A DNA stretch of 51,346 nt, from assembly GCA_903772945.1 (NCBI GenBank), contig CAICTM010000718.1, positions 1 to 51,346 on the forward strand, given 5' to 3'. The first letter of the stretch is position 1, and the number at the start of each line of letters is the position of its first letter. The notes under the pieces were generated by a model, which saw only the letters and a list, made by a program, of their open reading frames with translations, was not told the DNA's origin and ran no database searches. Source of the DNA: Seminavis robusta (Eukaryota; Bacillariophyta; Bacillariophyceae; Naviculales; Naviculaceae). Below are positions 1-10,242 of this stretch, piece after piece. Both the position numbers and the translations under genes were made by a program.

Positions 1-108
1 AATTCCTGCCATACCAAAGCCCGCCAAGGATAACATCCCTGCTCCTGCTGCCGCAACCCCTCCTGCAACTCCAATGGTGCGAACGGCTGTTTTCAACGAA
101 TGTGCCAT
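1..108 (-). CDS. ISG12 (IFI6/IFI27)-like membrane protein, copy 1, cut by window edge
   Basis: Minus-strand reading from the ATG at 108 gives 36 residues rich in Gly and Ala, including GFGMAGI, almost identical to residues 41-70 of the intact copy at 2055-2630; the rest lies beyond base 1. This matches the start of the Gly/Ala hydrophobic core of the IFI6/IFI27 family, small membrane proteins linked to mitochondria and apoptosis in animals. Unlike the intact copy it lacks the N-terminal CxxC knuckle: the DNA coding for it is missing between the conserved upstream sequence and the core. An in-frame ATG at 180 would add 24 residues, but the matching bases lie upstream of the ATG in the other copy, so 108 is preferred. 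Whether this copy is functional cannot be judged from a fragment. Confidence 0.45.
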   Translation of the reverse strand, partial: MAHSLKTAVRTIGVAGGVAAAGAGMLSLAGFGMAGI

Positions 109-669
109 GATGAAGACCTTGCTATGGTCGAGCGAATGGGGACGAAATGAAGCAGGAGGAGAGGAGGCAGCAAGCAACATTTTAGACCTGGATCTGGTTC
201 GATCGATGACAGTTGGGCCAGACCACCTCAAAAAGCGAAGCTCGCAATTCGCAACTGTGGCTCGTAAGCTGTCCGAGCCGCGTCAACTTCTGTGGCGTTT
301 TACATGCTGGTAAGATGCTGTCCGAGAACACCACAACGCTTATTGATACCGGTACAGTGTGTACCGGCTACAGTACCGGTACCGGTAGAGCCGACTGACA
401 TTGGATGCAACTAGAAGAAGACACGCCAATCGACGTGCCTTGCTTTCATCCGTGTATCTCGCAAACAAGGCCACTGATTGCAACCACTCGAACACCCAGG
501 CACAAGTCAGCTCACGCGCAGCCTCGCCAACTCCAGAACTCGCGCAGTACGAACCAAGTAGACTTATCAATGCTAGCTAGCTAGATAGTAATGGTTGTAA
601 AGGACATGTAGATTGCTGTTGTTCGTCAAGCAAATCGAGTACATGCATGTAACTAAAACACATCTTCAC
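109..669. other. Spacer inside duplicated segment
   Basis: No gene seen. Bases to about 475 align with about 2640-3035 of the second copy, including a CTTGCTTTCATC stretch. It holds overlapping TACCGGTA palindromes at about 345-390 and a GCTAGCTAGCTAG run near 571-583. The short ORFs here differ in frame between the two copies and look non-coding. Confidence 0.6.
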
Positions 670-1937
670 TCACACGAACTGCTCAGTCGACATGCTGAAC
701 TCTTTTCCCTCTGATTTCGAAATCTCCGGATCATCAAATGAAATGCTTTCCGAAGTGGGAGCATCCACCATGTCATATTCGTCGAAGGAAACGTTCAAGT
801 CATCATCACGAGTACCCCTGTTCTTGGAATCCGCATGCATCGTTCCGTGCCCCGACTTTTCTTGGAGAATGAAACGGAACGGGTATTTTGGACGATTAGG
901 AGCGAGCTTGCCCGTAGAGAACCTGATCATTGTCATGACATTCCTGTGTTGTGTAACCGACTCGAACAGTTGAAAGAAAATCACTTGCAGACGAGTCCAT
1001 GGGCCACAAACTGTAGTAGTCAAAGGCACGACGAAACTGCTCAGCTGTTTGAGATCCACAAACCCGCAGCCTTAGAATATCATCTGACATGCGAAAGCTG
1101 GTGATCATGAAAACACCAGTGACCGAGAAGAATGGCCGCTTCTCGGTGTCAACTTCTTTGTGCCACCCCACAATATCAATCACAGTGTTGTTGATCAACT
1201 TTGTGAGCCTAAGGTGGCCGATTCTTGGTTGACACGTGTCATCATATCCACCGGTGTATTGCCACTCAACCTTCATCAACAAACAGTCGGCTGTCACAGA
1301 CCTCTTGTTGAAAACTTGCTGTCCCTTGTCCTTCTCAATCTTTCGAACCTTTCTGGTGGCGGGCGTTTTTCGGGACAAGCGCTTTCTCCTACGCACTGTC
1401 TCGGCATCCTGGCTTGCATTCATATCAGCGTCGCCAGTGCTGGGCCTTTCGTGGACAAGAGATTCGTCCCCAAACACTTCATAGGGTTGGAAGGTGATTC
1501 CTTTGCACGGAATAGAGCCACCTTCTTCATTGTTGGTGATAAGCAAGTCGTTGAATTCAACTTGTACCACCTTTTTCGTTTTCTTGCGTTTCATAATCTT
1601 CAATGGCTTGGTCAATGAGGTAACCCTGCACAATATCCTTGGTGTCAAGTCCCAGCAGTCGGGGTAGAGCATCATCAATCTCCGCAATGCAGAGCAGCGC
1701 AACCGAATTCAGGATGCCATCAATGAATGAATCGCCAGACAAGATCACAAAGAACCCACAAAATGCCACCACCACAGGTTGGTGCCGATCGAATCTTGAC
1801 ACCGGCTGTACCGGTAGGACCCCATACGAGGGAATTCCGGAGAGTACATCTATGAGGATCACATCCGACAAGTCAATCCCAAAGCTCAGTGTCGAAGAGG
1901 TTTCTTGGAATCTTAGCGGAATCTTAGCGCTGTCCAT
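670..1937 (-). CDS. Hypothetical protein, reading frame split in three
   Basis: Family not recognised. Three overlapping minus-strand reading frames look like parts of one gene: 1937-1557 (126 residues, starts MDSAKIPLRF), 1702-896 (dense in charged residues, with a basic stretch RRRKRLSRK followed by a globular-looking segment containing VDIVGWHKEV-type sequence, exactly DIVGWHKEV) and 1059-670 (acidic, Ser-rich tail ending STEQFV). The switches lie near 1590 in an A-rich run and between about 1020 and 930. No intron with good GT and AG signals and a matching phase was found at either place. The gene is therefore either damaged or has unusual splicing. The last part of the middle frame is duplicated near 3050-3185 with a further frame-changing indel, which favours decay. 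Three N-terminal features, no signal peptide and no membrane segment are clear. Confidence 0.4.
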
Positions 1938-2054
1938 GTTGGCTTGAAGAAGAAGGACTGACTAACTATAACGGTAGCTAGGCTAGGTCGAAATGATCGA
2001 TCAAGATGAAACTTCGAAAGCACAAACTATTTTTTAAATTTTGAGAGATTGGCT

Positions 2055-2630
2055 TTACTGTGGTCTCCACCACCTTGCTCCGCAATGAGGACAAACAGAA
2101 GGCTCGTTAGCTCCGGCCTTGCCACCTCCATTCCTGTTTTGATTCTTTGGATCATTGTCTCTGCCACGGTTGTCATTGCCTCCTCTTTTGTCGTCATGGC
2201 CTCCTCCATTGTCGTCATGGCCTCCTCCATTGTTCTGATGATCCTCATTCCTCAGGTGCCTATCGGCAACGACTGCTCCGGTTGCCGCGGTAGCACCTGC
2301 TCCAAACACACTGGCAATTGCGCCCGTAGCTCCTGCAGATTGTAATGTAGCAAAGGCGGATCCCGCAGCAACACTGCCTATGGATGATTGCCAAGCAGCC
2401 GCCATGGAGCCAGCTGCGATTCCTGCCATACCAAAGCCCGCCAAGGCCAAACCCCCTGCTCCTACTGCCGCAACCCCTCCTGCAATTCCAACGGTGCGAA
2501 CGGCTGTTCTCAAAAAAGGATTCCCTTGGGCTCGATTTCCATCATCCTGATCATTGTTTTCTTCTCCTTCGCGGTTGTTGTCTTCTGGCTCGAGCCCACG
2601 CCCACAAAAAGAACAACGGTTGAGGACCAT
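2055..2630 (-). CDS. ISG12 (IFI6/IFI27)-like protein bracketed by zinc knuckles
   Basis: 191 residues. Residues about 41-121 form a Gly/Ala-rich hydrophobic stretch with GFGMAGIAAGSMAAAW followed by AAGSAFATLQSAGATG, the signature order of the Ifi-6-16 (IFI6/IFI27/ISG12) family, whose animal members are small membrane proteins of mitochondria, ER or nuclear envelope. What is unusual is the frame: a CxxC knuckle at C6/C9 (CSFCGRG) before the core and a second at C180/C183 (CPHCGARWW) after it, separated by Asn/Asp/Gly-rich low complexity containing a GGGHDDN repeat. Two CxxC pairs could form one zinc ribbon if the hydrophobic part makes a membrane hairpin that brings both ends to one side (inference). 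The ATG at 2630 is chosen because it includes the first knuckle. Animal members are usually shorter and lack the zinc knuckles. Confidence 0.65.
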   Translation of the reverse strand: MVLNRCSFCGRGLEPEDNNREGEENNDQDDGNRAQGNPFLRTAVRTVGIAGGVAAVGAGGLALAGFGMAGIAAGSMAAAWQSSIGSVAAGSAFATLQSAGATGAIASVFGAGATAATGAVVADRHLRNEDHQNNGGGHDDNGGGHDDKRGGNDNRGRDNDPKNQNRNGGGKAGANEPSVCPHCGARWWRPQ

Positions 2631-3190
2631 GATGGCGACCTAGCGATCATGGTCGAATGGAGACGAAATGAAGCAGGAGGAGAGTTGGCAGCAATCAACA
2701 TTTATTTTAGACCTGGATCTGATCAATGACAGCTGGCCAGGCGACCTCAAAGGGGCAAAACTCGCAAATCGCAACTGTGGCTGGTAAACTGTCCGGGCTG
2801 CCGTCCTCTTCCGTGTCCGTGGCTGGTAAGTGCTGCCCGGGAACACAACAATGCTGGAAAGAGTGTACTAGTAGTGGGCGGTTTCCCTTTAGGTCCGGCC
2901 GGGCACGCTCTCGTTCCAGGTTCACACTTGTGGTGGAAGACCGTTCCTCTACAGAGCCGACTGACATTGGATGCAACTCGAAGATGAAAGGCAGACACCG
3001 ATCGACGTGCCTTGCTTTCATCTGTATCTCGCAAAACTCCTCTTGGAGAAGGGTACGGAACGTGCAATTTTGGACGAATGGGAGCTAGCTTGCCCATAGA
3101 GAACTTTATCATTGTCACCAAATTCCTGTGTTGTGTGACCAATTGCTTCCGACACTTGAAAGCAAATCACTTGCAGACGAATCCGTAATG
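2424..3190 (+). repeat. Direct segmental duplication, copy B
   Basis: Second copy of the block at 1-1010. It contains the 5' half of the intact ISG12-like gene, its upstream region, and a 135-bp fragment (about 3050-3185) of the hypothetical gene at 670-1937. A 390-bp stretch of copy A is absent here. Confidence 0.7.
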
Positions 3191-3702
3191 GATGTTGCTA
3201 TCGGGGAGAGCAATGAGGACGGGAGCAGGGCAAAAGGGGGGGAAGGGGGGTGCGGAGTGACGATGATGACCTCGGTTCAAACGGAACGATCGGTAGACTA
3301 GCTAGTCGACTCAAATTAATTACATTCGATTCGATTCGATTCGATTCATTCGATTTTCCTTTTAACCCTACTGTACTGTTTGTTCAAGCATGTTTCAATT
3401 TGGGATCTTCGCCTTCGTGGCATTGGTGCTGACGAAAGCACAACGACATCAATCCCACCACCTGTCTCTCCCTTCACTCTCTTTGATGCTGACTGCTATG
3501 ATGTAAGCATTGTCATACTTCATCCCCAACAAGGATGGACATTGCCCGGCTGCTATGTGTTGAAAGAGTTGACAAGAAAGGTTGAAATAGTCGAGTTCCA
3601 TCCAAAGTTAGCTACCTACCAACCGTGCCGAAACAAGTCTTGAGGAGTGTACTGAGAAACCGTCGGCAACAGAATTCTTTTTTTCTTCTTCACTTCTTTA
3701 CT
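3191..3702. other. Spacer with ATTCG simple repeat
   Basis: No gene recognised. A poly-G/GGGGGA tract lies at 3233-3250 and a (GATTC)n array at about 3326-3358, the same pentanucleotide as at 31893-31917. An 87-codon plus-strand ORF (3380-3643) has no recognisable feature and is not called. Confidence 0.6.
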
Positions 3703-4737
3703 ATGAAGCGAGGATCGACAATGGCAATGCTGGTGGTCCTGTCATCTGGCGGCGCGGCCAATGCATTGGTTTCCACCAGTACGACATCCAGAACCTCCAA
3801 CGTTCGGACTTTGTCTGTCCTGGGGGCTTATCCTGGTTTCCAGAACCACAATAGCGGCCAATATCCCTCTCACGATCAGCAGTACTCCTACCCGGTGCAG
3901 TATCAGCAGCAGCAGTACCAACAGCAACAGTACCAACAACAGCAGTACCAACAACAGGAGTACACCTTTGATACACAAGCCATGCTGCACATCATTCGAG
4001 AATTGGATTTCCAACTGACTCAATATCAAGAAGCCAAGTTGCATGCTCTGCAATGTCTGAACGAGTTGCTTCAGCAACTCATTGCCCTTCAGAGAGAAAC
4101 CATTACAGAATACAACCAACAAGCAGCTCGAGAGATGCTTCTACAAGCCGTGGAGTACATTGAATCGATCGAGCGCGAATATCTCAATTTGAAGCAATCG
4201 CATGCCGCCACAGCGGCAGCAGCAGTGGACACACCCATGACAACAGAGGAACAGCAGGCACTGTATAACTACTATCACCATCAACCACAACAACCAGCGC
4301 AACACGACACTGCATTCCATCCGATGCAGCAACAGCAACAACAGCAAGAAGCAGAGGAAGAGTCCTTACAGCAAAAGCTATCGGCCAAAGTCCCCAACCG
4401 GGTGTACCGCTACGCACGTCCCATGAAACCCATGAGCAATCCCGGCTTGCCCAACTACATGGGGGATACCGTCTATGCCAATCTCAAGGCGGCGCAACCC
4501 ATCCTGACGGCCGAATTCGAAAAGATGGTCAATTCCATTGCGAGCAATCCATCCGCCTTGATTACCCTAAAGAAAAATCAACCCGTCTTTGTGGCCGAGT
4601 ACGAACAATTGCTCTACAATCTCAAACAGAATCAACCCATGCTGACCACCGAACTGACGCAAATGATTACCGATGTCAAATCCATTCTCGTGACGTTGGT
4701 GGACGGGAGCATTATTGGTGGAGGAGGTCTCTTTTGA
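3703..4737 (+). CDS. Secreted or plastid-targeted Gln/Tyr-rich protein
   Basis: 344 residues from the ATG at 3703, chosen over an upstream in-frame ATG at 3625 because it starts a signal peptide (MKRGSTMAMLVVLSSGGAA) with a possible A-N-A|L cleavage site and a Ser/Thr/Arg-rich follow-up; in diatoms L at +1 is tolerated for plastid import, although F is usual. Next comes a run of QQQYQQQ repeats, then an amphipathic helical region (about residues 85-165) that may be coiled coil, a second Gln-rich stretch, and a C-terminal part with two related segments built around NLKAAQPILTAEFEKMV and NLKQNQPMLTTELTQMI. No catalytic motif is seen and no family is recognised. Single exon. Confidence 0.75.
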   Translation: MKRGSTMAMLVVLSSGGAANALVSTSTTSRTSNVRTLSVLGAYPGFQNHNSGQYPSHDQQYSYPVQYQQQQYQQQQYQQQQYQQQEYTFDTQAMLHIIRELDFQLTQYQEAKLHALQCLNELLQQLIALQRETITEYNQQAAREMLLQAVEYIESIEREYLNLKQSHAATAAAAVDTPMTTEEQQALYNYYHHQPQQPAQHDTAFHPMQQQQQQQEAEEESLQQKLSAKVPNRVYRYARPMKPMSNPGLPNYMGDTVYANLKAAQPILTAEFEKMVNSIASNPSALITLKKNQPVFVAEYEQLLYNLKQNQPMLTTELTQMITDVKSILVTLVDGSIIGGGGLF

Positions 4738-5482
4738 ATACTGACTTGGGAGGAGAGCAGCTCTTCCAAGAGGCGCTGATTTGGGGTAGGCGTTGAAGGG
4801 CACAGTGAATCCATTACGTCTCATACCAATCAATCAACCATCTCTTCAAGTATCTTGGAAAAACGTGGTACCACAACACCCCAGACTAATAGATTGACGC
4901 AAACTTGTGCTGCTTCCAGTTGACGACACACAGACCAATACGATCTCATCGGTATTGTGTCGTCACCCACCGGCACTGCTGCATACACGGTTTACACGAC
5001 TATATGGCGTAGCCAAAGAAATGAATAAAGCAAACGGCTCTGTTCAGTGCACATCATCAATACGACCAACAAACAAACAAGTGATGCACGCAGAGCTCAG
5101 GCAGAAGAGAGCATCCTTGCCAAGAGAAATAAATACGCCCACTGAAGCCAAGGAATGCTCCGATTAACTATTAAAAAGGCAATCTTTAGCTAAACACAAG
5201 AGCTGTAGAAACAGATGTAGTGAGCGGGTCCGTCTTGTACCCGTGCCGCTCCCGCTGGAGGCAAACAAGCATTAACCAAACCTGCGTGGCGCAACTTCGA
5301 CGACTGAGGTCCAGTGGCTGCCAATGCTGGGCAAAGCTAGCTACGGTAAAGGTGAATCGGTACAGACATTGACCTCCGGAGGTTTTATAGGAGGCGTTTT
5401 CATCATCTAGCTATCTAGAGTAGTTAGGATTTGACTCCAAATTGATGGGTGAATGCGGAAACAGAAAGATATGATCACCATA
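4738..5482. other. Spacer, 3' ends of converging genes
   Basis: Lies between two convergent genes, so it should hold both 3' untranslated regions. An 86-codon plus ORF at 4907-5167 has biased but unrecognisable composition and is not called. Nothing else seen. Confidence 0.5.
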
Positions 5483-7402
5483 TTAGAGCGATGAATCCCA
5501 AAAACTCGGGCCAGCAGCAGGAATCACACGAATGATGTTGGCAGCACCCGGAGTGCCAAAGGGGAACCCAGCTGTGACAATAAGAAGATCCTTGGGGTCG
5601 GACACGAGGCCCTTTCGGAGGGCAACCTCGCATGCATAGCCCAGCATATCTCGGAAATTGTCAGTGTCATACTCTCCCTCCATCGAAATCTCTGGGTAAA
5701 CACCCCAGGCAAGAGCAAGTTGGCGAGATGTTTCCTTCAGGGGAGAAATTGCAAGAATGGGGACATCAGGACGCTTCTTGGAAGCTCGCTGGGCTGTGGT
5801 CCCTCCAACGGTGAAGGTGACAATGGCCTTCGCCCCAACATTCCGGGCAATACCCCTGGCTGCCATGATGATTGATGCGGCGGCGGAATTGTCGTGTCGG
5901 GGCTCGTAGGACTGAAGGTATTGTTGGTAGTGAGGGTCTCCTTCCACGCGGTTGATGATTCGTTGCTGCATCTGGACGGACTCTTCGGGATACTACGGGA
6001 GCAAAGAAATGACCGGAGGAAAGTGGTGTCATGAGTCAAAACAAGGAGTTGCCTCTTACAAAGCGTTTCCAAACACACCCAAAACATACCATTCCAGCTG
6101 CACTCTCAGCACTCAACATGATGGCATCAGCTCCATCATAAATGGCAGTGGCCGCATCACTGGTTTCGGCACGGGTTGGTGTAGGCGACTCAATCATGGA
6201 CTCCAGCATTTGGGTAGCAACCACAACGGGCTTTCCCTGATCACGGCATTCGTCGATGATTTGTTTCTGAAGAATGGGAACGTCCTCCGGTGCGCATTCG
6301 ACTCCAAGGTCTCCACGGGCAACCATGATTCCATCGCAGAGTTCGACAATCCTGCTCAATGAGTCATCTTCAAAGCAACTGGGTTTTTCGATTTTGGCCA
6401 TGACATGGGGGGTGACGCTGGCTGCTGGGTTGTGATCCATAATCAATCGTCGAATCTCCACGATATCCTCGGGGCGTTGGACAAAGGACAAGGCGATCCA
6501 ATCAATTCCTCCCAGGTTCAGCATGTAATCCAGATCAGCCCGATCCTTGGGTGTCAAACAACTAATTTCAAGAATCGAGTCAGGGGTATTCACACCCTGA
6601 TGTGACAACATCATCATAGGAGAAACTTTTTGTGTCAGCAAATTTCCACACGGGGCCATCGTCATGAATCATGATTGTTGGGTGAGGACGCACGTACCTT
6701 TTTGTCCTTAATCTTGCCTTGTACTTCCACCTCGCAGTCCAGGTATCCTGGGCCTGTTCCAATCACCCTGACCTTGACTTTTCCATCATCAATCAATAGA
6801 TAATGTCCAACTTCAGATGCTTCAATAATCTCCGGGTGCGGGAGCATGACACGCTGGTTGTTACCCGGGGTAGGGTCAAGGTCAAATCGAAAGACTTGTC
6901 CAGCCATCAACGTTTCACCGTCAGGGTTGGCAAACGTTCCCACTCGAAGTTTGGGTCCTTGCAAGTCTCCCAAAATTGCAATAGGATGGTCATATTTGGC
7001 TTCAACGGCTCTGATAATATCAACAAGTTCTCCCTTTTGGGCATGTTCTCCATGGCTAAAGTTGAGACGGAACACATCGGCACCCGCCAAAAATAGTTTC
7101 TCAATCATTTCAAAGGTATCAGAAGCAGGCCCCAATGTGGCCAACTGCTTCGTCTTTTTTCTCCATCGCTGAGATACCTTATCAGAAGACGGTGCTGCCG
7201 GCGGTGGAGGAGCAGTGGCAGTGTTGCCGCCTACCGAAATGGGCTGACCTGCCGCCAAAGCCTTCATTTGGGCATCGTAGGCGTCCATACCAGAGTACTG
7301 GTTCAAAGCAGTGATGGTCTTGGGCCTTTGGGAAACGCCGGTAAAACTAGTGGCAGGGGCCACAGCCAACATAAGGGCTGCAAAGGGTCCAACGAACTTC
7401 AT
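5483..7402 (-). CDS. PK: Pyruvate kinase, plastid-targeted
   Basis: Converts phosphoenolpyruvate and ADP to pyruvate and ATP. Exons 7402-6698, 6596-6090 and 5992-5483 (phase 0 junctions, GTACGT and GTATGT donors, CAG and TAG acceptors) give 573 residues. The N-terminus [20 protein letters not shown] has the diatom ASAFAP-type site (A-T-S|F) followed by a basic Ser/Thr stretch, so the product should enter the plastid. Seen in order: NFSHG (114-118), [11 protein letters not shown] (145-155), [10 protein letters not shown] (270-279), MAKIEKPS (301-308), ARGDLGVE (328-335), ATQMLESM (362-369) and a complete C-terminal domain. Length fits a bacterial-type kinase of about 480-500 residues plus a presequence and a Pro/Ala linker. 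Lys151, where muscle-type enzymes have Glu (GPEIRTG), is the residue known for K+-independent pyruvate kinases. All core residues look intact. Confidence 0.96.
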
Positions 7403-8824
7403 GGTTATTTATTGCTCAATATTAGTAAAGGTATTCTACAGGGGCGATGCGGTGGAACCCAAGAAACACAAGATTGTGCGAGGTGAAATTCCAAAACTCC
7501 TCGAGATGCTCAGAGCAGTGGGATCGTTTTATGTTTTTGGATACAACAAACGTCAGTCCTCGGTATCTTGTTGACACTTGTATTCACCCTCCGGGGAAAC
7601 TAAGTGCCGACGAAATTGCCTCCATCATTGCGTCTTCCTTTCTCAGATCTCTCGCACAACAAGCCAATCACAAACTTGAAAGCAATGACACGGCAGTTGT
7701 AGTACGTTGCCACAATTAATTTCAGCCCCGTTTGGATTCAATCATTCCAGTCATAAACATTTCTTGACCCTCACTTGCTCGATTAACACTGAAAAGGTTC
7801 TCACCTGTATGACATACAGTACCCCTGACAAGGTTCAACTTGCGACAAACAATAGCTTCGAGCCGGGAGCAATCCAGAGCTCAGAGGCCTTTGAGGAGCC
7901 TCTGGCTCTGCTAGCTAGAGAGTGGAGGATGCAACCTGAGGCTGTTCCCTGCCGGCAGCGTTGAGCCAGAAGATTGGCTGTTACGGTGAGATCCCAGCAG
8001 CCAAATACGTCGTGACCTGCTGCTACAGATTGCCAGACAGGAAGAATGGCCCAACAGGGAGAATGGTCATCTCATTCGAGAACCCAGGAATGATCGTTTT
8101 CACAACGTTTTTGGAATGACGTGCAAATGCTGCTTGCTAGTACGTACATCGTAGACTAGTCGAACGTTTGGAGAATATTCTCCTGTCAGCCTGTCAGGCC
8201 ATTATTTGTAGACTGGGTCGTCCTTGCCTCCTCTGGCTGTTCGAACCGGAGACTTGCCTTGGGCCTGCAACCTTGAAGCCTTGAAGTGCTGTAGTGCTGT
8301 ATGTATCGTCACTTACAGTATTTCCTATCTGTTTGGTCATGGTGCGCTGGTGCGGTGGCCCAGAACAAAAGAACCTGAACAACCAAAACAACCAGCTTCA
8401 ACAGCAACTTTCACATTCGACTTCTGTTCTCCATCATCTGGAGCTCGCAATGATTTAGCAGACTTCGGAGAAATACCGTACGTAGGAACAAACGTCAGAC
8501 TCGTCAGAGCAAATGAATTAAATAGAAACCGAAATAGAATGCCGAGTGAGTCATGAAGTGAAGGCGACAAATTGATCAATAAGTAAAATATTGAAGAAAC
8601 TATATATGACGATGTTGACAATTCCCTGACGTGTACCCCCATTGAAACAGACCAAGATTGGCCAGAACAATGCAACAAAACGAAACTTTGATGTACAGCA
8701 CCACAACCACACAACCACCTGGGCAACACAAGCCCACCCACGTCAATCATCACCCAACACCAATAGCTACACCAAGTATTGATCATAACTACCAGCTCTG
8801 ATCCCCTCTCGCCACTGGTGAAAA
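7403..8824. other. Spacer with pyruvate kinase promoter region
   Basis: Contains the upstream region of the pyruvate kinase (just above 7402) and of the gene starting at 8825. A GCTAGCTAGAG run lies at 7909-7919 and an imperfect GAATATTCTC palindrome at 8172-8181. No convincing coding sequence: the longest ORF (8831-8337, minus) reads like low-complexity translation of spacer and has no domain. Confidence 0.5.
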
Positions 8825-9532
8825 ATGGCAAATGCCCAAACTCTTGCCGCCATTGCAGCCAACCTGAACTGTCTCGGCGCCGCCCTATTAGAAATTGGAG
8901 ATCGTTTCGGGGCCAGAGCCTCCTTTGGGCAGAGTCTGGGGATGATCACGCAGGCGACCGACTTGACGCCGGTGGGCCAACAGGTCGAAGTCCAGGCCAA
9001 CTTATTCCTACCGCCGCAGTTCTATCCCCCAGAACGACACCCAGCCTTGCAAGTCACTCGCCGCATTGGCGCGAGAGCTCCTAGCCTTCCACCCGAGGGT
9101 GGGCCCTTTCTGTACAATCAACCATTGGTATTTGGCCCAAAAATCCTACTGAGTCGAGCCAATCTCCCATTCTACTCCGCAATCGTGACATTCAATGTGG
9201 CTCTCACATTTCATGTCAAGCCATCCAACACAATCGATGAGCTATCTTTAAGGCTTGCTTCGAGTCTCTACAATCTCGCTCTTTGTGTCCTTCTCGACGG
9301 GCAGAACGCCCCTTTGGGTGCGAGCCTGCCCTTTGCCGCCCTGTTGAACAACAAGGCAGAAGCCCATTTTGAGTTGGGAGAGTACGAAACTTGTAAGCTG
9401 ATTCTCGAAGGACTTTGGGCGCTTTTGTTCAATCAACAGATATGGCCCCCGCTAGAAGGACCTGAACTGGATGGCTTCTTCTACAACATTTTGTGTTTGT
9501 TGAATTCCCCGCTTCATGCCCCAACGGCCTAA
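8825..9532 (+). CDS. Hypothetical helical-repeat protein
   Basis: 235 residues, single exon. It opens with NAQTLAAIAANLNCLGAALLEIGD, contains SLYNLALCVLLDG and ALLNNKAEAHFELGEYETCKLILEGL, patterns of paired helices like tetratricopeptide repeats (small residue at 8, Ala at 20, aromatic near 24). A Pro-rich loop of about 40 residues separates the first helical segment from a beta-looking centre. No signal peptide or membrane helix. Small proteins with this TPR-like ending are common in diatom genomes, but I do not know a function. The start is the first ATG of the open frame, with AAAATGG context. Confidence 0.7.
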   Translation: MANAQTLAAIAANLNCLGAALLEIGDRFGARASFGQSLGMITQATDLTPVGQQVEVQANLFLPPQFYPPERHPALQVTRRIGARAPSLPPEGGPFLYNQPLVFGPKILLSRANLPFYSAIVTFNVALTFHVKPSNTIDELSLRLASSLYNLALCVLLDGQNAPLGASLPFAALLNNKAEAHFELGEYETCKLILEGLWALLFNQQIWPPLEGPELDGFFYNILCLLNSPLHAPTA

Positions 9533-10242
9533 TCTGATGCGGATGCAACTGTTCCCGGTATGGCATGCTTATGCTGACACAGATCCCACCATGCTCTGCC
9601 GGCTTCTGTACATAACTAATCTACTCTGGCTAGTGCTACCTAGATCCCCTGAACATAAAACAAAGCATAATCGAGGCACTCTTGATCTCTTCTGCTAGTC
9701 TTAGTCCTTTGGTCCTCTCCGCCCTCCTCCCTGGCCACCCTTCCCTTCTTCGGTTTTGTGGTTGATCTCACTCAGTTGTTCTGTTCGCGCTCTTGCATCC
9801 TGCCCTCCTCTGAAACCCATCCTCGCCCTAGCCCCTACTAACCCATAGCAACTTCTTCGGTCTATACAATGCATCACCATTAATCGTTGCTCTAGAAAGA
9901 AACAAAGAGCTCCAAAAAAGGCGAAGTGCTGTAGTCTGGCAGCCGACCTTGTTTCAACGCGGGGGGCGTTTTGAATGATGAATCAGAGCTGATGCGTTGT
10001 TGATCCAATAGAAACGCATCTGTCTCTGGATGAGTATCGCAGCGCTCAGGTCAACGGGGGTAGTATCGGTGGCTGGAGCCTGCTTCTATATTGTCTAAAA
10101 AGCACTAGATCTTCATTCCACAGAATGTAGAGAGATACTTTGGCTTGTCTTCTTCATGTTTCCCTGGAACGCTGCAACCTTTTCACTACAAAGGCAATCG
10201 GGTTGTGCTTTTAAAAGGTAAAAGCTAGCAAAAAGCACGTTC
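9533..10242. other. Spacer between convergent genes
   Basis: Convergent 3' ends. A pyrimidine-rich stretch at about 9700-9850 is the only notable composition. No gene, repeat or structured element seen. Confidence 0.5.

Larger units (their letters stand above)
1..1010 (+). repeat. Direct segmental duplication, copy A
   Basis: About 1-475 matches 2424-3035 and about 865-1010 matches 3050-3185, in the same order and orientation. About 390 bp between the two blocks (475-865) is present here and missing from copy B, where the two flanks are directly joined. Divergence is moderate with many small indels, so the duplication is not very recent. Confidence 0.7.

Noticed and set aside
8337..8831. 164-codon minus ORF with hydrophobic stretches
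   Set aside because: Overlaps the promoter of the gene at 8825, no family features, and codon use looks like spacer.
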